Source: Eudorina sp. 2006-703-Eu-15 (lineage: Eukaryota; Chlorophyta; Chlorophyceae; Chlamydomonadales; Volvocaceae). Taken from it: a stretch of 64,000 nt of DNA. The DNA is taken from NCBI GenBank assembly GCA_003117195.1, contig BDSI01000225.1, positions 49,642 to 113,641 on the forward strand, in the 5' to 3' direction. The notes under the pieces were generated by a model. The model did not search any database. It had not been told where the DNA came from and saw only the letters and a program-made list of their open reading frames with translations. Shown piece by piece: positions 1 through 12,100 of the stretch; position 1 is the first letter of the stretch; every line of letters begins with the position of its first letter. Made by a program: the position numbers and the translations under genes.

Positions 1-916
1 TTCGCAGTCCGCGCCCGCGGCCAGCCTCGGCCAGCCCGCAACCTCGGCGAACACACGCAAGGCGCCAAGCAGCGCAGGTCCAAATTGAGGTCCTGTCTTA
101 GAGAGCGGTCCGAGGCGCCACGCGCTGGCCAAAGCCCAGCCAGTGTCGGTATCGATCCGGTGCAACCACCTCCGCATGCCAAGTAAAAGAACCTGCGAGC
201 CAGCCTGCCTGCCTCGCCTGCCTGCGAGCCAGCCAACCTGCCTAGCAAGCCTACCTGCCTCGCCTGCCTGTCGGCAAGCTAGCCAGCCAGGACCCCAACA
301 ATTGCACTATCGCATTGTGGAGCCGCGGCTGCACTCCACCTGCCACGGCCGGTGCAACCCCCCCCCCCCCCCAGACAGACCCGGGCTGGCCTGGGCGGTT
401 CTGGGTGGGCGTCGCATTAAACACACACACACGCCCCCACGGCACCAGGCGGTGGGCCCCTGCACATCGATGCCATCGATCGCTCCGCATGGTCAGTGTA
501 TGTTTGTGTCGTATATGTGTCGTACATGTCGTATCGTTTCTTTGAGTCCTTATCGCATTCACGTCGCGTGGTGTCGCGACTCACAACCTCATACCGTATC
601 CGCTCACGTGTCAGCACAGCCCCCTCCCTCCGCATCCCCTGTTCGCCTTCGCTCCCCCTCCTCTGTGAAATCCCGGCCGCTGAGACGTTGGACCTGCCCC
701 TTCCCCCGCAGGCACCTGCTGGTTCCGGAGCCTGCTCAACTGCACAGCGGCACCCTCCGCCACGGGAATTCCGGGTTCTTGTCTAGGGCCCTAGGGGCTT
801 CACATCAGGGGGGAATCACAGCCTGGGCGGTCACTCCGCCCAGCATTCTCCTTTTTCTCCTCCTCCTCCTCCTCCGCCGCCCCCGTCCATCCCCGACCCA
901 CATCAGCCATGACGGC
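1..916. other. Non-coding flank downstream of the GT92 gene
   Basis: No gene is supported here. The stretch holds a degenerate CCTGCCTG-rich tract around 205-285, a C-homopolymer around 358-372, a short CA tract near 420 and a TCC-rich tract near 859-880. It lies 3' of the minus-strand GT92 gene and probably includes its 3' UTR. No clear TGTAA signal was identified on that strand. The long plus-strand frame entering from 143 mirrors the GT92 coding sequence and is not a gene. Confidence 0.5.
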
Positions 917-1918
917 CTACGCGCCGCCGCTGACCCGCTTCCTGCCGTCATGCTTCGCGCCCCGCCGCAGCGCCGCCATCATGGAGCCGTACCGGTTGGC
1001 GCAGCACTTGCGCCACAGCTCCACGCCCTCCTCGCAGACCTCCGTGGCGTTGCCGTCGTAGGCCTTGAACCAGTCGATGGTGCGGCGGTTCTGCGAGCCC
1101 CCCGGCCCGCGCTGCATCTTGAACACGAACTCCGACAGCGAGCGCGTGACGTAGTGGTGCAGCACGATCTTGTCCCAGGAGACCGGCAGCGACATGGGGC
1201 CCTGGATGGGCACGCCGTGCTCGTTGACCGCCGCGGCCGCTGCGTTGAAGTAGCGGAACTCGTGCGGGTTGCCGCCGATGCTGAGCACCTGCGACAGCCG
1301 GCCGATGGTCTTGATGTGCCGGTTGTCGTAGGCTGTGGAGGGCGTGCACCTCGTGTACGCCTCCAGCGTGCCGGTCTCGGGCCGCGCGATGTGGCCGCTG
1401 CTGCCGAACACGCGGAAGTTGACCGCGAGCCCCGGGTACTTCTCGTACTCCTTCAAAAACGCGGTGATGTTGGGCCGAGCGCCTTCGTAATCGCGCAGGA
1501 TGATGTATTCATCGGCGTCGATGAACGCCATCCACACGTGGTCCCGGTGTGCAAAGTCGATGCATCGCTGGAATGCCGTCCCCTGGCTGTACTCGGAGAA
1601 CATGCGGCCGCGCTTCTTAGAATGATGGGTAGGATCCGCATCAAAGTGGTATTCCACGAGTCCTGATCTAATAAAAGGCATCAGCATCCTCAGGTTGAAG
1701 AGAGGTCGAGTGCTATTGTAGTCCATGACGTATATCTTGCCAAACCCAATCCATTGGTGGTAAAGTATAAACTCTAGTAGGTATGTACCTTCATCTTTAA
1801 CGTTTGTGCAGATAGAAGCGTAAGCGCCGCGATATGCTGATGTAACTTGCACAAACGTCAATAAACATAAATGTATGATAAAGCGGCGTTGCAAGGATGG
1901 CTTGTGGAATGAATCCAT
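917..1918 (-). CDS. GT92 (DUF23)-type glycosyltransferase
   Basis: The 333-aa frame is uninterrupted and looks like a GT92/DUF23 glycosyltransferase, a family that transfers sugars such as galactose onto glycans in the secretory pathway. Residues 11-28 form a hydrophobic signal or anchor segment (IIHLCLLTFVQVTSA). The family opening motif CTNVKDEGTYLLEF begins near residue 37, a DxD-type metal/nucleotide-sugar motif (FIDADEYI) lies at 132-139, a KTIGR block is near 213, and the late HHYVTRSLSEF block is near 264-274. The start is the first ATG before the signal segment. Introns are absent, unlike every other host gene here, so it could be a retrocopy, a last exon or simply intronless. It is divergent to the NLR-like gene. 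Family identity rests on motif recognition; substrate is unknown. Confidence 0.85.
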   Translation of the reverse strand: MDSFHKPSLQRRFIIHLCLLTFVQVTSAYRGAYASICTNVKDEGTYLLEFILYHQWIGFGKIYVMDYNSTRPLFNLRMLMPFIRSGLVEYHFDADPTHHSKKRGRMFSEYSQGTAFQRCIDFAHRDHVWMAFIDADEYIILRDYEGARPNITAFLKEYEKYPGLAVNFRVFGSSGHIARPETGTLEAYTRCTPSTAYDNRHIKTIGRLSQVLSIGGNPHEFRYFNAAAAAVNEHGVPIQGPMSLPVSWDKIVLHHYVTRSLSEFVFKMQRGPGGSQNRRTIDWFKAYDGNATEVCEEGVELWRKCCANRYGSMMAALRRGAKHDGRKRVSGGA

Positions 1919-3169
1919 GCTTTAACAAGGCAAGGAACGTTCAGCCTTCAGCTGATATGTAACTTTGCCGCTGGCATTACGCACGCCATGTTGAACAGTT
2001 TCAGTTGAGACAAAATTCAAATCTGTATGTGGAACAACAATTGCGACGTAGCCATGATTCCAATCGGCAATCTTTGCCATCACGTCCTAGTACGAAGTCG
2101 TACGAAGGATTTCCGACAGGGTTCCCGTTAGGTGGGGGGGGGCAGCGTTGACCGGAAACCTCTATCCTTGGTTCCACAATCTTCAGAGGTGACAGTGCTT
2201 GTTTTCGTCATGAGTGAAGCACTTTACACTTTACCCCGCCGCACGGGTCAGGGCGGGTCATCGGTGACAGCCAAACCCTGCAGGACCCTGAGTGGAAGGT
2301 TCATAGCAAGATAGAAAAAAGAAGCTGAAAATGGATGGTGACAAAATGTGCATGAAGCCTGCAAGCAAGAGCCTGGGCCTGCATGACACCCCTCCGCGCC
2401 CTTGCTTGGCGATCGACCCCGTCCGACTACGCACCCGGATGCGCGGGGATGGGGCCAGGGTGCAGTGGTCACCTGCCACACGGTTGGGGTAGTTGCGGCA
2501 CTGGGCGCTCTATCTCCACTGAATGTAATGTAGCTGGTGTTCGAGGACACTTGTGTCAGTCTTCATGCCTTCCGTCGTCATGTAAGATGTCCGTCGTTTC
2601 TTGAATTCTACGGCCCCGACCGGATGGAGTGGTTGATAGGAAGGGTTGACCGTATGGATAACATATATATGGGTTAGTTATTATTAACATATTAGGCCTG
2701 CAAGACTATTAGCCGAAGACGAAGGCTGTTGCTGACAGGTCTCCATCGACAATCACGTAAGGATGCAAGCTGTGTTGTCGAAATGCAATGGTTGCTGGTG
2801 CGGATGCGACAATTACGTACGCCAGCTGGACGAGCAGGATCTCAGGAAGTCCTCATAATAGTAACATTTTGACAATAAAGTACAAACTCAGTAACTCATT
2901 ATATCATGTTGTTTTTCGTTTCGAACGTAACGTCTCAGACGGTCTAAGTAAAGTCTCCAACGGTCTTCTTAGCTTCTGTGTTCAACACCATCTTGCCCGG
3001 CGTAACGGACATGTCATGTTGAATCCTTTGACAAATAAGAATAAACAAAGGATGGTGAAAGCTGCTAGCTACGTGTTGTAGTGTGTGCGCCGCTTTCTGG
3101 AACATGAATGCGCGAAAGACCTCAATAGGAATTATTTAGGCCATAGCATAAGACCGTATACAACTAGCA
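1919..3169. other. Divergent intergenic region between GT92 and the NLR-like gene
   Basis: These 1.25 kb separate two head-to-head genes and must hold both promoters and 5' UTRs. The composition is more AT-rich than elsewhere, with an ACATATATAT stretch near 2660 that could act as a TATA-like element. No convincing coding exon was found. The frame from 2788 has a possible donor, but its phase does not join the NLR-like exon 2, and the NLR-like start at 3170 makes it unnecessary. Confidence 0.45.
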
Positions 3170-6100
3170 ATGGGATGCGGGTCTTCTTCTCAGGTCGCAC
3201 CCACCGCGCCAACTTCGAACGCAGCACGGGCCCCACCTGCTGGAAAGCCTCTGGAGGAATGGGACGAAGAGGTGAACTAAGGTCTTTACTCAGAAGCCAT
3301 ATAATTAAATTGAGGTGCTGACATGCATATTGTTCTCTGGCTTGCTCGTCTGACTTCAGGAGGTGGAGCACTGGTTCTCTCAAATCCCAAGGGTCGGCCA
3401 ATTCCGCTCGCTTGTCCTCTCCGAATCGGGATGCGTTGTTGCTAATGTCTGGGACAAGCAGGTGCGTGGGCGTGCACTGGTAATGGCGGAAAACTGTGGG
3501 CACCACATGTTGCTTGCGCGAAGGTGTGGTTTCTGGCTTGCACGTCTGGCTTCCATATCCGGCTTGCGCTGCGTGCGTCCGTGCGTGACGTATGTTTGGA
3601 CTTAATATTAATGGCTCGCCGTCTTGCTGCATTGCCGAGCGACCAGCATATATTGTACGGACATCCGTACGCAATTCGGCGGATGTGTGATCCCGCCCGT
3701 CCACACTCCCCGCCCTCCGCCCCAATCACCTGCCTTTGCGTGCAGTTTTTGATTCGACGGGGCGTACCTGAAGATGACGCCATTCGTATCATCTGCCACC
3801 GTGACAGCGCGCTCCGTCAGGCGGGGCTTAATGGACCTTCTGCAGGCACAGCGGAATCTCGACCCCGCCCTGCATGGGAGGCCGTGGGCATGCCCGTGTC
3901 CACCGCCGCCGATCCCACTGGTTCCACAGTCGCCACCCAGCCAGCAGCTACCCCCAGTCCCAATCTCCGCACTGGTAGTACTGTGACGGAAGGCGGCGTG
4001 TCGGCGTCTGCTGCTGATGTTCAGCCCCCTGCGGGCGGAAGGCAGGAGGATGCGCCTGGCAAGGGGAGCAAGCGGGAATCGCTGGTGGTGAGCAACGAAT
4101 CGAGCAGATCCGGATCTAGCAGATCCGCTCATCCAATAAGTCGTAAAATATGTACGGCATCCAGCTAGTCGCTGGCGGACTGTCCACCCTAACATTTTTA
4201 CCCTCGTTAGCCATCATTGGAACGAACGGGATTAAATTTGCCCCTGTTGTCTTTGCGCCTTGTAATTTTTGTTTCCATGCATCGCTCCATCCATCCGCAT
4301 GCAGGCCCTGGCGAGGAAGGGGGTCTCATTCGCACGGTCGGCGTTGGAGAAGCTCGGGCCGTCACTGCCTTTCCCAGGTACGCCACGTCCCGCACGGCCA
4401 ATCACATACATGTAATGCGTGCATGCTTTGATGTTGGCGAGCGGCCATGCACACATGCGCAATTTCCTAATTGTGTCTGTTGAAATCCCGCTATCATACA
4501 TACATGTACCACGCACGCAGTGACGTAGGTGAAAAATCAACCTCAATCCCGATCGACTTGCTCAATCTGCAGGCGAACAAGCAGCCAACCTGTTGCTTCA
4601 GGTGCTAGTCGTGGTGGACGCTGCGATGAACACATGCGACAACGTGCTGGCGTTGCGTGACCGGGCAGCAGCGATGATGGACATTCTGGACGCCTACCGC
4701 GAGCAGCTCAAGGGGCTGCAGCGCTACAAGGAGGTGGTCGGGAGGTACATGGACGTGCTCCAGGTAGGTGCGTGGAATCGGGAGGGCGGGTCGTCATCGT
4801 GGCAAGAACTGCTGGCCGACGTGACAGTGATTTATGGACGGCCTCACCGGGATCTAGCTAGATCTCGATACCTGAGCACATTACATTACAAGAGAGGAAT
4901 CAAGCGAGTAGCACAGCTCGAGACGGGGTGGGTACACGCTCGATATTGCAAACAAAGGTCATCGCGAATATGCTCGCTCGTGTATCGGTATATGGTTAGG
5001 TTCTATCCGGCTAATCCTGCCGTACCCCTACCTGCGTGAGGAATGCCGCAACTGTGTTTCGATGCAACGCGTCGTAGCTCTGTCGGGGTTTGCTCTATAT
5101 CTGTACCGGCAACAATGCAATGTACCGCCAATAGCTTGTACACATGTTTGTATATATTGCATCGACCACACATTTTTCGAGTGGCCGGTTGTCCTGCTGT
5201 ACATGCGGCTGTAAGGGTTCACCATGACCAGTTAGACAAGTACATACGCACGCGTACATGCCGTTTATTACTCAAAGTAATGAATAATGGTGTTGATTTA
5301 TTATTATAATGTCAATCTGCGGTAAGCACGGGGACCCCCCATGATCCTTGCACGAGCAACGAAGGGTAAAGATTAAAGCTAAGTACGTATACCCAGACAC
5401 GAGTATAACGAGGGAAAGATTCGTTATACAGCGATAATAAAACACTTTTTTTGCAAATCCGCTCTTGTCCTGTTTACGTACACTATGCACCCATGCAAGC
5501 TGCACGCAGCAGCCGTGAGTATCTTTCCTGCCCTGCCTGCTTGTGGATGGATGGATGCATGCAGGGCATCGAGTCATTCGCACAGGTCTACACCGGCCGC
5601 AACTGGTTTCTGCGAATCTTCACGGGCGAAAATGATGCTGCGCACTATGACGCTTTGAATTCCGAACTGGATGCCACCGGCAAGGCGCTGATGGCGCTTG
5701 TGGCGGTGGACGGCAACGCGCGCATCCAAGGGCTGGAGGCAATGGTGTCTGAGTCGCGTGCCCTGCTGAAGGACATGGCGCAATATCGGGTGAGATAGAA
5801 CGTACCGCCGATGAATTAGGTGTAACACGGCGGCGTAGCCGCCATCAAGATACGGATACAAGTAATATCATACGTCTAGATATGGTGGTGTACAGGAGCT
5901 CGACTGGCCTTTTCACCGCCCAGTGTTGCATGATTAGGACAGCAAAGGACTAAACGGACCAAACAGGCTTTCGTACGTATATACACATACATAATACAGG
6001 CAGCAGGTAGGCAAGGAACATGCATACGCGTACATGCATGCATGAGTTGCCGTGCGTATTGTGGCGACCATCATTCGTCATATATTCTGTAATTTTGCAG

Positions 6101-9100
6101 CAGTATTACACACATGAGTATGTAAATCCTTCGAGGCCGAGCATAAGTCTTATATTCTTTATATTCACATTAAGGAATCGAAGGGGATGGATCAGAGTCA
6201 ATCCCCACGCAACCGAACGCGGGCATGTACATACGGCTCCCAAATGGATGGGCAGCAGCACCCTACCTTAGCTTCCATCTGCACCCTCACCCGCTGCTCA
6301 CGCAGGACCCATTGGCTGACGCGCGCGCTTTGGTGGACAAGTTTGGCGGCATAGAGGCGGTTTTGATGGACAATGGCAAGCTGGGAGAGGTGATGCAGAA
6401 GCTGGACATCTCAGCTCGCGTCACCATACAGGCGGTAGGATTAGCATCCGTGCGTATCCACTGTTGCGTGGGGATCCCTTCAATCATTGAGCATGCTTGT
6501 CCAACAAGTACGTACAGCATGGTAATAAGTAGCCGTTTGGGTGGACACGACATGATTATTGCAGTGTCATATCATTCCTGCAGCCGCGGAGCGCACAAAT
6601 ACTATTACGGGGCTTTATTTGAGTTACATACTGTTGGAAATGAGGTAGCCAATGGATGGGCCCCTTACATTGGACCCTCGCTTCCAAGCACAAGGCAACT
6701 GGCTGGAATACCCTGCCTATTCCAAACTTGCGATATTACGTACTTCTGCATATATACATGTGACTGTTGCAGTCCAGCCATGCATGTGTACCACGTGTGG
6801 GGTGTATTTGCAACAACCTGACAACTGGGCTGTGGTGTCAAGAGTTGTTCAGGGGACCCTTTGTTCCCACTGCTACATGACCTTGGGCGCGGCTGCCTTC
6901 ATTCGTTTCCTTGGCTTGAGAACTGCACGCGTCAACGGGTGAGTCCTTACCCCTGCCTGTTGCGGGGCCATTGCCCCTACGTTTTTGTTCTTCTTTTCGG
7001 CTGCACTTCCTTCAGGTAACGTCAGTGCTTCAAAGGCATCTTGACAAAGGCCCGCATCGCCACATTAAGCAGCCAGAGTTGCGGCTGCTCTGGGCCAAGC
7101 ACGGCAACGGCTCGGAGAAAGTGCCCTGGGACGTGTTCTGGGAGGTGTTCCCGGAGCTGATGCGAGACGTACTGGCAGACGCCGAGCTGGTAGATGCGCT
7201 GTGTAGTTTGTTCATGGACGCAGCAGCCAAGACGACCTTCCAGCGGGCGGTGGGCCGGGCTGATAAGGACACCATCACGGTGTTTGAGCTGCGCAAGTAC
7301 TTCAACGGAGACGAGGACCTGCTGCACCAAGTGAAGCGGCTCCTTGGTGGGGGTGAATTGCAAGCTCAGCTGCCGCCATTTCCATCGAACTACCTGGGCC
7401 GCGATGAAGACGCGACAGCAGTGCTGGGGCATCTGAAGTCGCGCGGATCACTCGTGCTGCTGGCACCTGGCGGCATGGGCAAGTCGTGTCTGGCCGCTGA
7501 CGTCGGAAGGCGGCTACTCCGAGAGGGTGGCGGTGCCCACGGACGCGTTCTGTGGGTGGACCTTCGAGAGGCGACCAGCAAGGCTGAGATGGAAGCGCGC
7601 TTTTGTGGGGCACTGGGACTCGATCTGGTGAGTACATACACGGAATGCCAAGGGTGCCGCGTAGTGCCATTGCGTGCATACATACGCAAGGCTTGTGTAC
7701 CGTTACATATCTCGCCGGGCCTGACGCTGGCCGGGGCAGCTACATACCCTTGTCCATCGGGGAGACCGCCGAAGCACTCTGTCCGCTCTAATTGCAGAGG
7801 GCGGGGCGTACCAGCCACTGAATCGTCTGTAGGGGTAGCCATATGTTCGTGTCCATTCATTAGCCAACTGTGCTAGCTCAGATATATGCCAAGCTACCCA
7901 TTTCCACCAGCCACAAGCACCACTACTGTGCAATCTATCAGGACACTCACACCCGTGCGTACTGCCGTGCAATCTACCAGGACATACACTCACACCGGCG
8001 TCATTATAACCTCCACCTATGCATAGGACTTACAGATGCGAGATGTTCATGCATTTTGGTTCATCAAATACTTGTGTAAATTCTATTGCTAGGTTTTTTC
8101 TGTTGTAAATTGTTAATGCATCTACGTATTCATATTAACGTATAAGTCATTTATATATTATTTTATAAAGAGGTAGCAGTATTATATTATTTCTAGTATT
8201 ATCAATATCAGTATTTTTGTTAATATCGTTATTAATATTACAAATATTGTTATATTTATTACAATTATTATTTTATTTTCGTTGTTGTTCTTATTGTTAC
8301 TAGTATTGTTATTACGATATATGTACGTCGTAACGTCACGGCAGATTAATAAACACATACAGCCATTATGCGTGCACATGTACGGTCAGGGACAAGCTAG
8401 TCAATGCCCGGGAGCTACTGAACTTCCAAAGGGGCCGCCCGCAGCCTGAGGAGCTACCTGCTGTAGCAGTCGCTCACCTTAGGGCCCAGCTTGGCGGTCG
8501 GGACCACGGTAGCGAGTCTAGGCTTCGAGATATTACTGATTGCGGAAAACATACAGATTGGTGGCAGCGGAGTCTTGAACTCCGAACACAGTTAGTGTCT
8601 GACCATCGCACCCCACCCGGGTGGCTTTGATATCCGGCCCACCTGCCGATCACCGTACGGCATCTCAGATCCCAGGTGTTCTGGTAGTAGGATGTAATCC
8701 CTGTACGATGTTGTGTTTAGATTACGCGGATTACGCGGTCACGCTGACACGTGACACGTGGTTACATGGTTCGTAACCTCTCGTGACATCAAGTCACGGG
8801 ATGGTGTTCCGTAACTCATCGTAACTCAGTGTCCGTAATGTGCCGTCGTAAGCCGTCAGATTAATTGTAGAATTATAGAATATTATTATGTATTTTACTA
8901 AGGTACATGTAGCTTGCTACACTCCCCCCCTTCAGAAGCGAACCGTCCCGGGAGCGTCACCTTTTTTTTTTACGGCGTTTTGGCTTCGGTTCCTCCGAGG
9001 GTTTTGGGTGGCGTGCTTTGGCCGCCAGTTTTCTTTCGTATTCGTCGATCGCTTCGGACAAGGGTGTAGATTGGCGCAGAGATGTCTCTGGCTCATAAGT

Positions 9101-12100
9101 GTTGTGGCTGGAGTCATAACCTTCCCATTTGATCAGGTATTCCCGCCGAGTTTTGCCCTTGCCGCCACGGACTGAGACGTCCCTGTGATCGACGATTGAT
9201 TCCACCATGTAGTAAGGCTCGCCTTCTACGAGGAGTGGTGGAGGAGGTTGTCGGTTTGTATCTTCTCGGAATGGTTTGAGGAGAGACACATGGAAGACCG
9301 GGTGTAAGCGCGAATCGGACGGCAGTTCCAGTCTAACTGCCGCTTCGCCAATGTTTCCGACAACCGTATAAGGGCCGATGTACTTTGGCATCAGCTTCTT
9401 TGTTCCTGGGGTTTTTAATGTTATATTTTTGGTACTTAACAGCACTTTTTGCCCGACCTCATAACGCACTGGACGCCTACGTGAGTCGGCGTGTTGTTTT
9501 TGATCTTGTTGCGCAGCCAAGAGACACTGCTTTGCTTTGTTAATGCGTTTCCGCATGACCTCTTGATAACGGTCAGCGGCAGGCACGTTTGTTTTTAGGT
9601 GCAAGTCAACCGGAATGCGTGGTTGCTTGATCCCGTTGAGAGAGAACGGAGTTGCCTCCGTGGAGCGCTGTTTAGAGTTGTTAATAGCAAACTCTATAAG
9701 CGGCAAATGCTCATCCCAGTCATCTTGTGTGGGCGAGATGTAGTGCCTGAGTGTCTCCTCGAGAACGCGGTTCATGTGTTCGGTTTGACCGTCCGTTTGC
9801 GGATGGTAGGCTGTGCTCATATAGAGGTGGGTGCCCAAAAGGCGAAATGTTTCCTTCCAAAAGTTGCTCGTAAAGCGAGCGTCCCGGTCTGAAACTATGT
9901 TTTTAGGAAGGCCGTGCTGCCTGAAGATCGTGGCTACAAACAGGCGAGCCAAGTCCTCAGCTGTTGCGGTTGTGTGTGTGGGAGCAAAGTGCGTCATTTT
10001 GCTCAGCCGGTCCACGAACACTACAATCGCATCATGCCCATTGCGGTTTGTTGGTAGCTGTGTAATAAGGTCCATTGACACGCTCTCCCACACCTCCGAT
10101 GGTACGGGAAGAGGCTGCAGCAATCCGCCCGGCTTCCCTACCAACTCATAGGGGGTCTGACAGGCGCTAACATGTATGGCGGACCTGACAATATGGCCAG
10201 ATATCGGAAGTCTCCGACGGCTGTGACAGTGTCATAACAGGCTGTCAGAAACCTGTCAGAGCCTGTCAGGAGCCTGTCACTGTTCGGATGTAGGGGTCTC
10301 ATGGTTTATGTTACAGCCTGTGACAGGCTGTTGACATCTAAGGCACAGGCGGCATGCCTTGGGTGTCACAGCGTGTTGACTGGTAGGGTAGGTATGATCA
10401 GCTGTGAATGTAAGACACAGTCAACAGCCGGCTAGTGGATGACATACTTTGACTACAACATGCTGTCAACATTAAGCACAGATAGGAAATGGTTTGAATG
10501 TTAACGGCTGTTACTGTCAGGTGCCAGCCTGTAGGAAGCTGTCACCTGTTGTAATAGTGAGCCAGGCGTACCTAGGACTGCTTTCCAAGCTGGCTTGGTA
10601 GATATCTCCGTATTGTACCAATAAATGCGCTTCCATATGTACTAGATGCTGCTGATACTTTGGTTTGACTTGTCCGTACATTCGGTCTTGTTTTCTCAGC
10701 AAGCAAGAGTTGCAGACGTGTGAATAAACGACCGGTCGGTGCTGGATGGTCAACATACGTGCAGCAACGAGTGATGGAGTCAAAGATAGGCAAACAGTCA
10801 AGATAGATACATACGGAGCGAGCTTTACATTTACACTGCATGACGTGCTTGCTCGCTGCCAGCCAGCGTGTACAGCACACACACTACACACGCACCATGC
10901 ATCGATTGTTACATGTTCGATATATAGATAGGTGTGTGGAGCCATAGCACACAAGACGCTATCCTGTGAGGTAGCATCGTGATCTCCAACACATTCAGCC
11001 CGTGCACCATCCATCCATCCAACGCCTGCTCTATCTGAACCACACACACAGTTGTATGTCATGGTACACCCTCATCTGCCACAGAATACTTAAGTAGACC
11101 TTGGATCCATCTCACAACAGGCAGCAGGTGGACCGCCAAAAAAACTACCATGCGTGACTATCCTATCAACACACGCCCAGCCAGCTGTGTCTCCCTGTTG
11201 TGTCCAATTGCGACCACTTGGGGTGAGCCTGCATTCAGCACAGTGACGAGTGGAGGCGTAGCACATTGTTACTCTATCTGGCGGGTGGATTGCTTGGAAG
11301 CAAGTGAGGAGCCAACATCGGCCCCGCGGCTCAGGGACACTCTGATCCGCTTACCCCTTCTTACCAATGCGATGCCTTGCGTGAACTTCTGGCCATGTAT
11401 GTACCTAGTCAAGCACATACAGCGAGGTGCATTGCATACACAATTTAGGATTAGAGATTGAGGAGCGAAGAGCGAGTGTGACACGCATGATTATTAGTGG
11501 GGGAACCATGAACCCTAAGGGCGCCTACACTACTCACCCCTGGTAGTCAAGGTCGGTCGCACATCATCTTCTGTAACCAAAACTGCAACGCCTCATCACT
11601 TGGAAGTACAATAGCCATAACTAGCCGCGCCTCTGCTGTACAGGCAACAACGAATGAGCGCGAAGGAAGGTTAGCGTAATAGAGAGTCAGGCAATACTAG
11701 TGCTCACAGCGCCATGGGAAAGGCCAAACGTAATGCAGTAAGGCAGAACCGAGCAGATACAGAAGTAAATGGCCGCGTACCTCAGTTCCATGAGCTATGT
11801 TGAAGGGACGGAGTTAAACATGATGGCTCGCCCGTCCTTCCTGTGAAAGGACAGCAAACATAGAACGAATAATTTATAAACACTTGTCAGGAATCAACAT
11901 AGGTAGGAATCAACGGCGTTGGCAAGCGTATATCGCCAATGGCAGATTTGAATTTCAATGGCAAATTTGAACAGCTCGGTGGCGTTTAACAATGTGTCGT
12001 CGATGTTGTTGTTGCATCCTTTATTCCTTCAATTGACTTATTTAGGATGGCGTGTTGGATACGTCAGACTCTACTCGTTTTTCGCGAAACTGCCAGGCCA

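Noticed and set aside
143..1666. 507-codon plus-strand open frame
   Set aside because: It is antisense to the GT92 coding sequence. The minus-strand frame has family motifs and a signal segment, while this one is low-complexity and Arg/Pro-rich.
2788..3081. Frame starting MVAGADATITYASW as a possible first exon of the NLR-like gene
   Set aside because: Its donor phase does not fit the next exon. The ATG at 3170 is directly in frame with it and gives a typical acylated N-terminus.
10517..11062. 181-codon minus-strand frame inside the DNA transposon, considered as transposase
   Set aside because: It has no DDE/D or zinc-finger pattern and has low-complexity Cys/Val stretches. The element appears non-coding.
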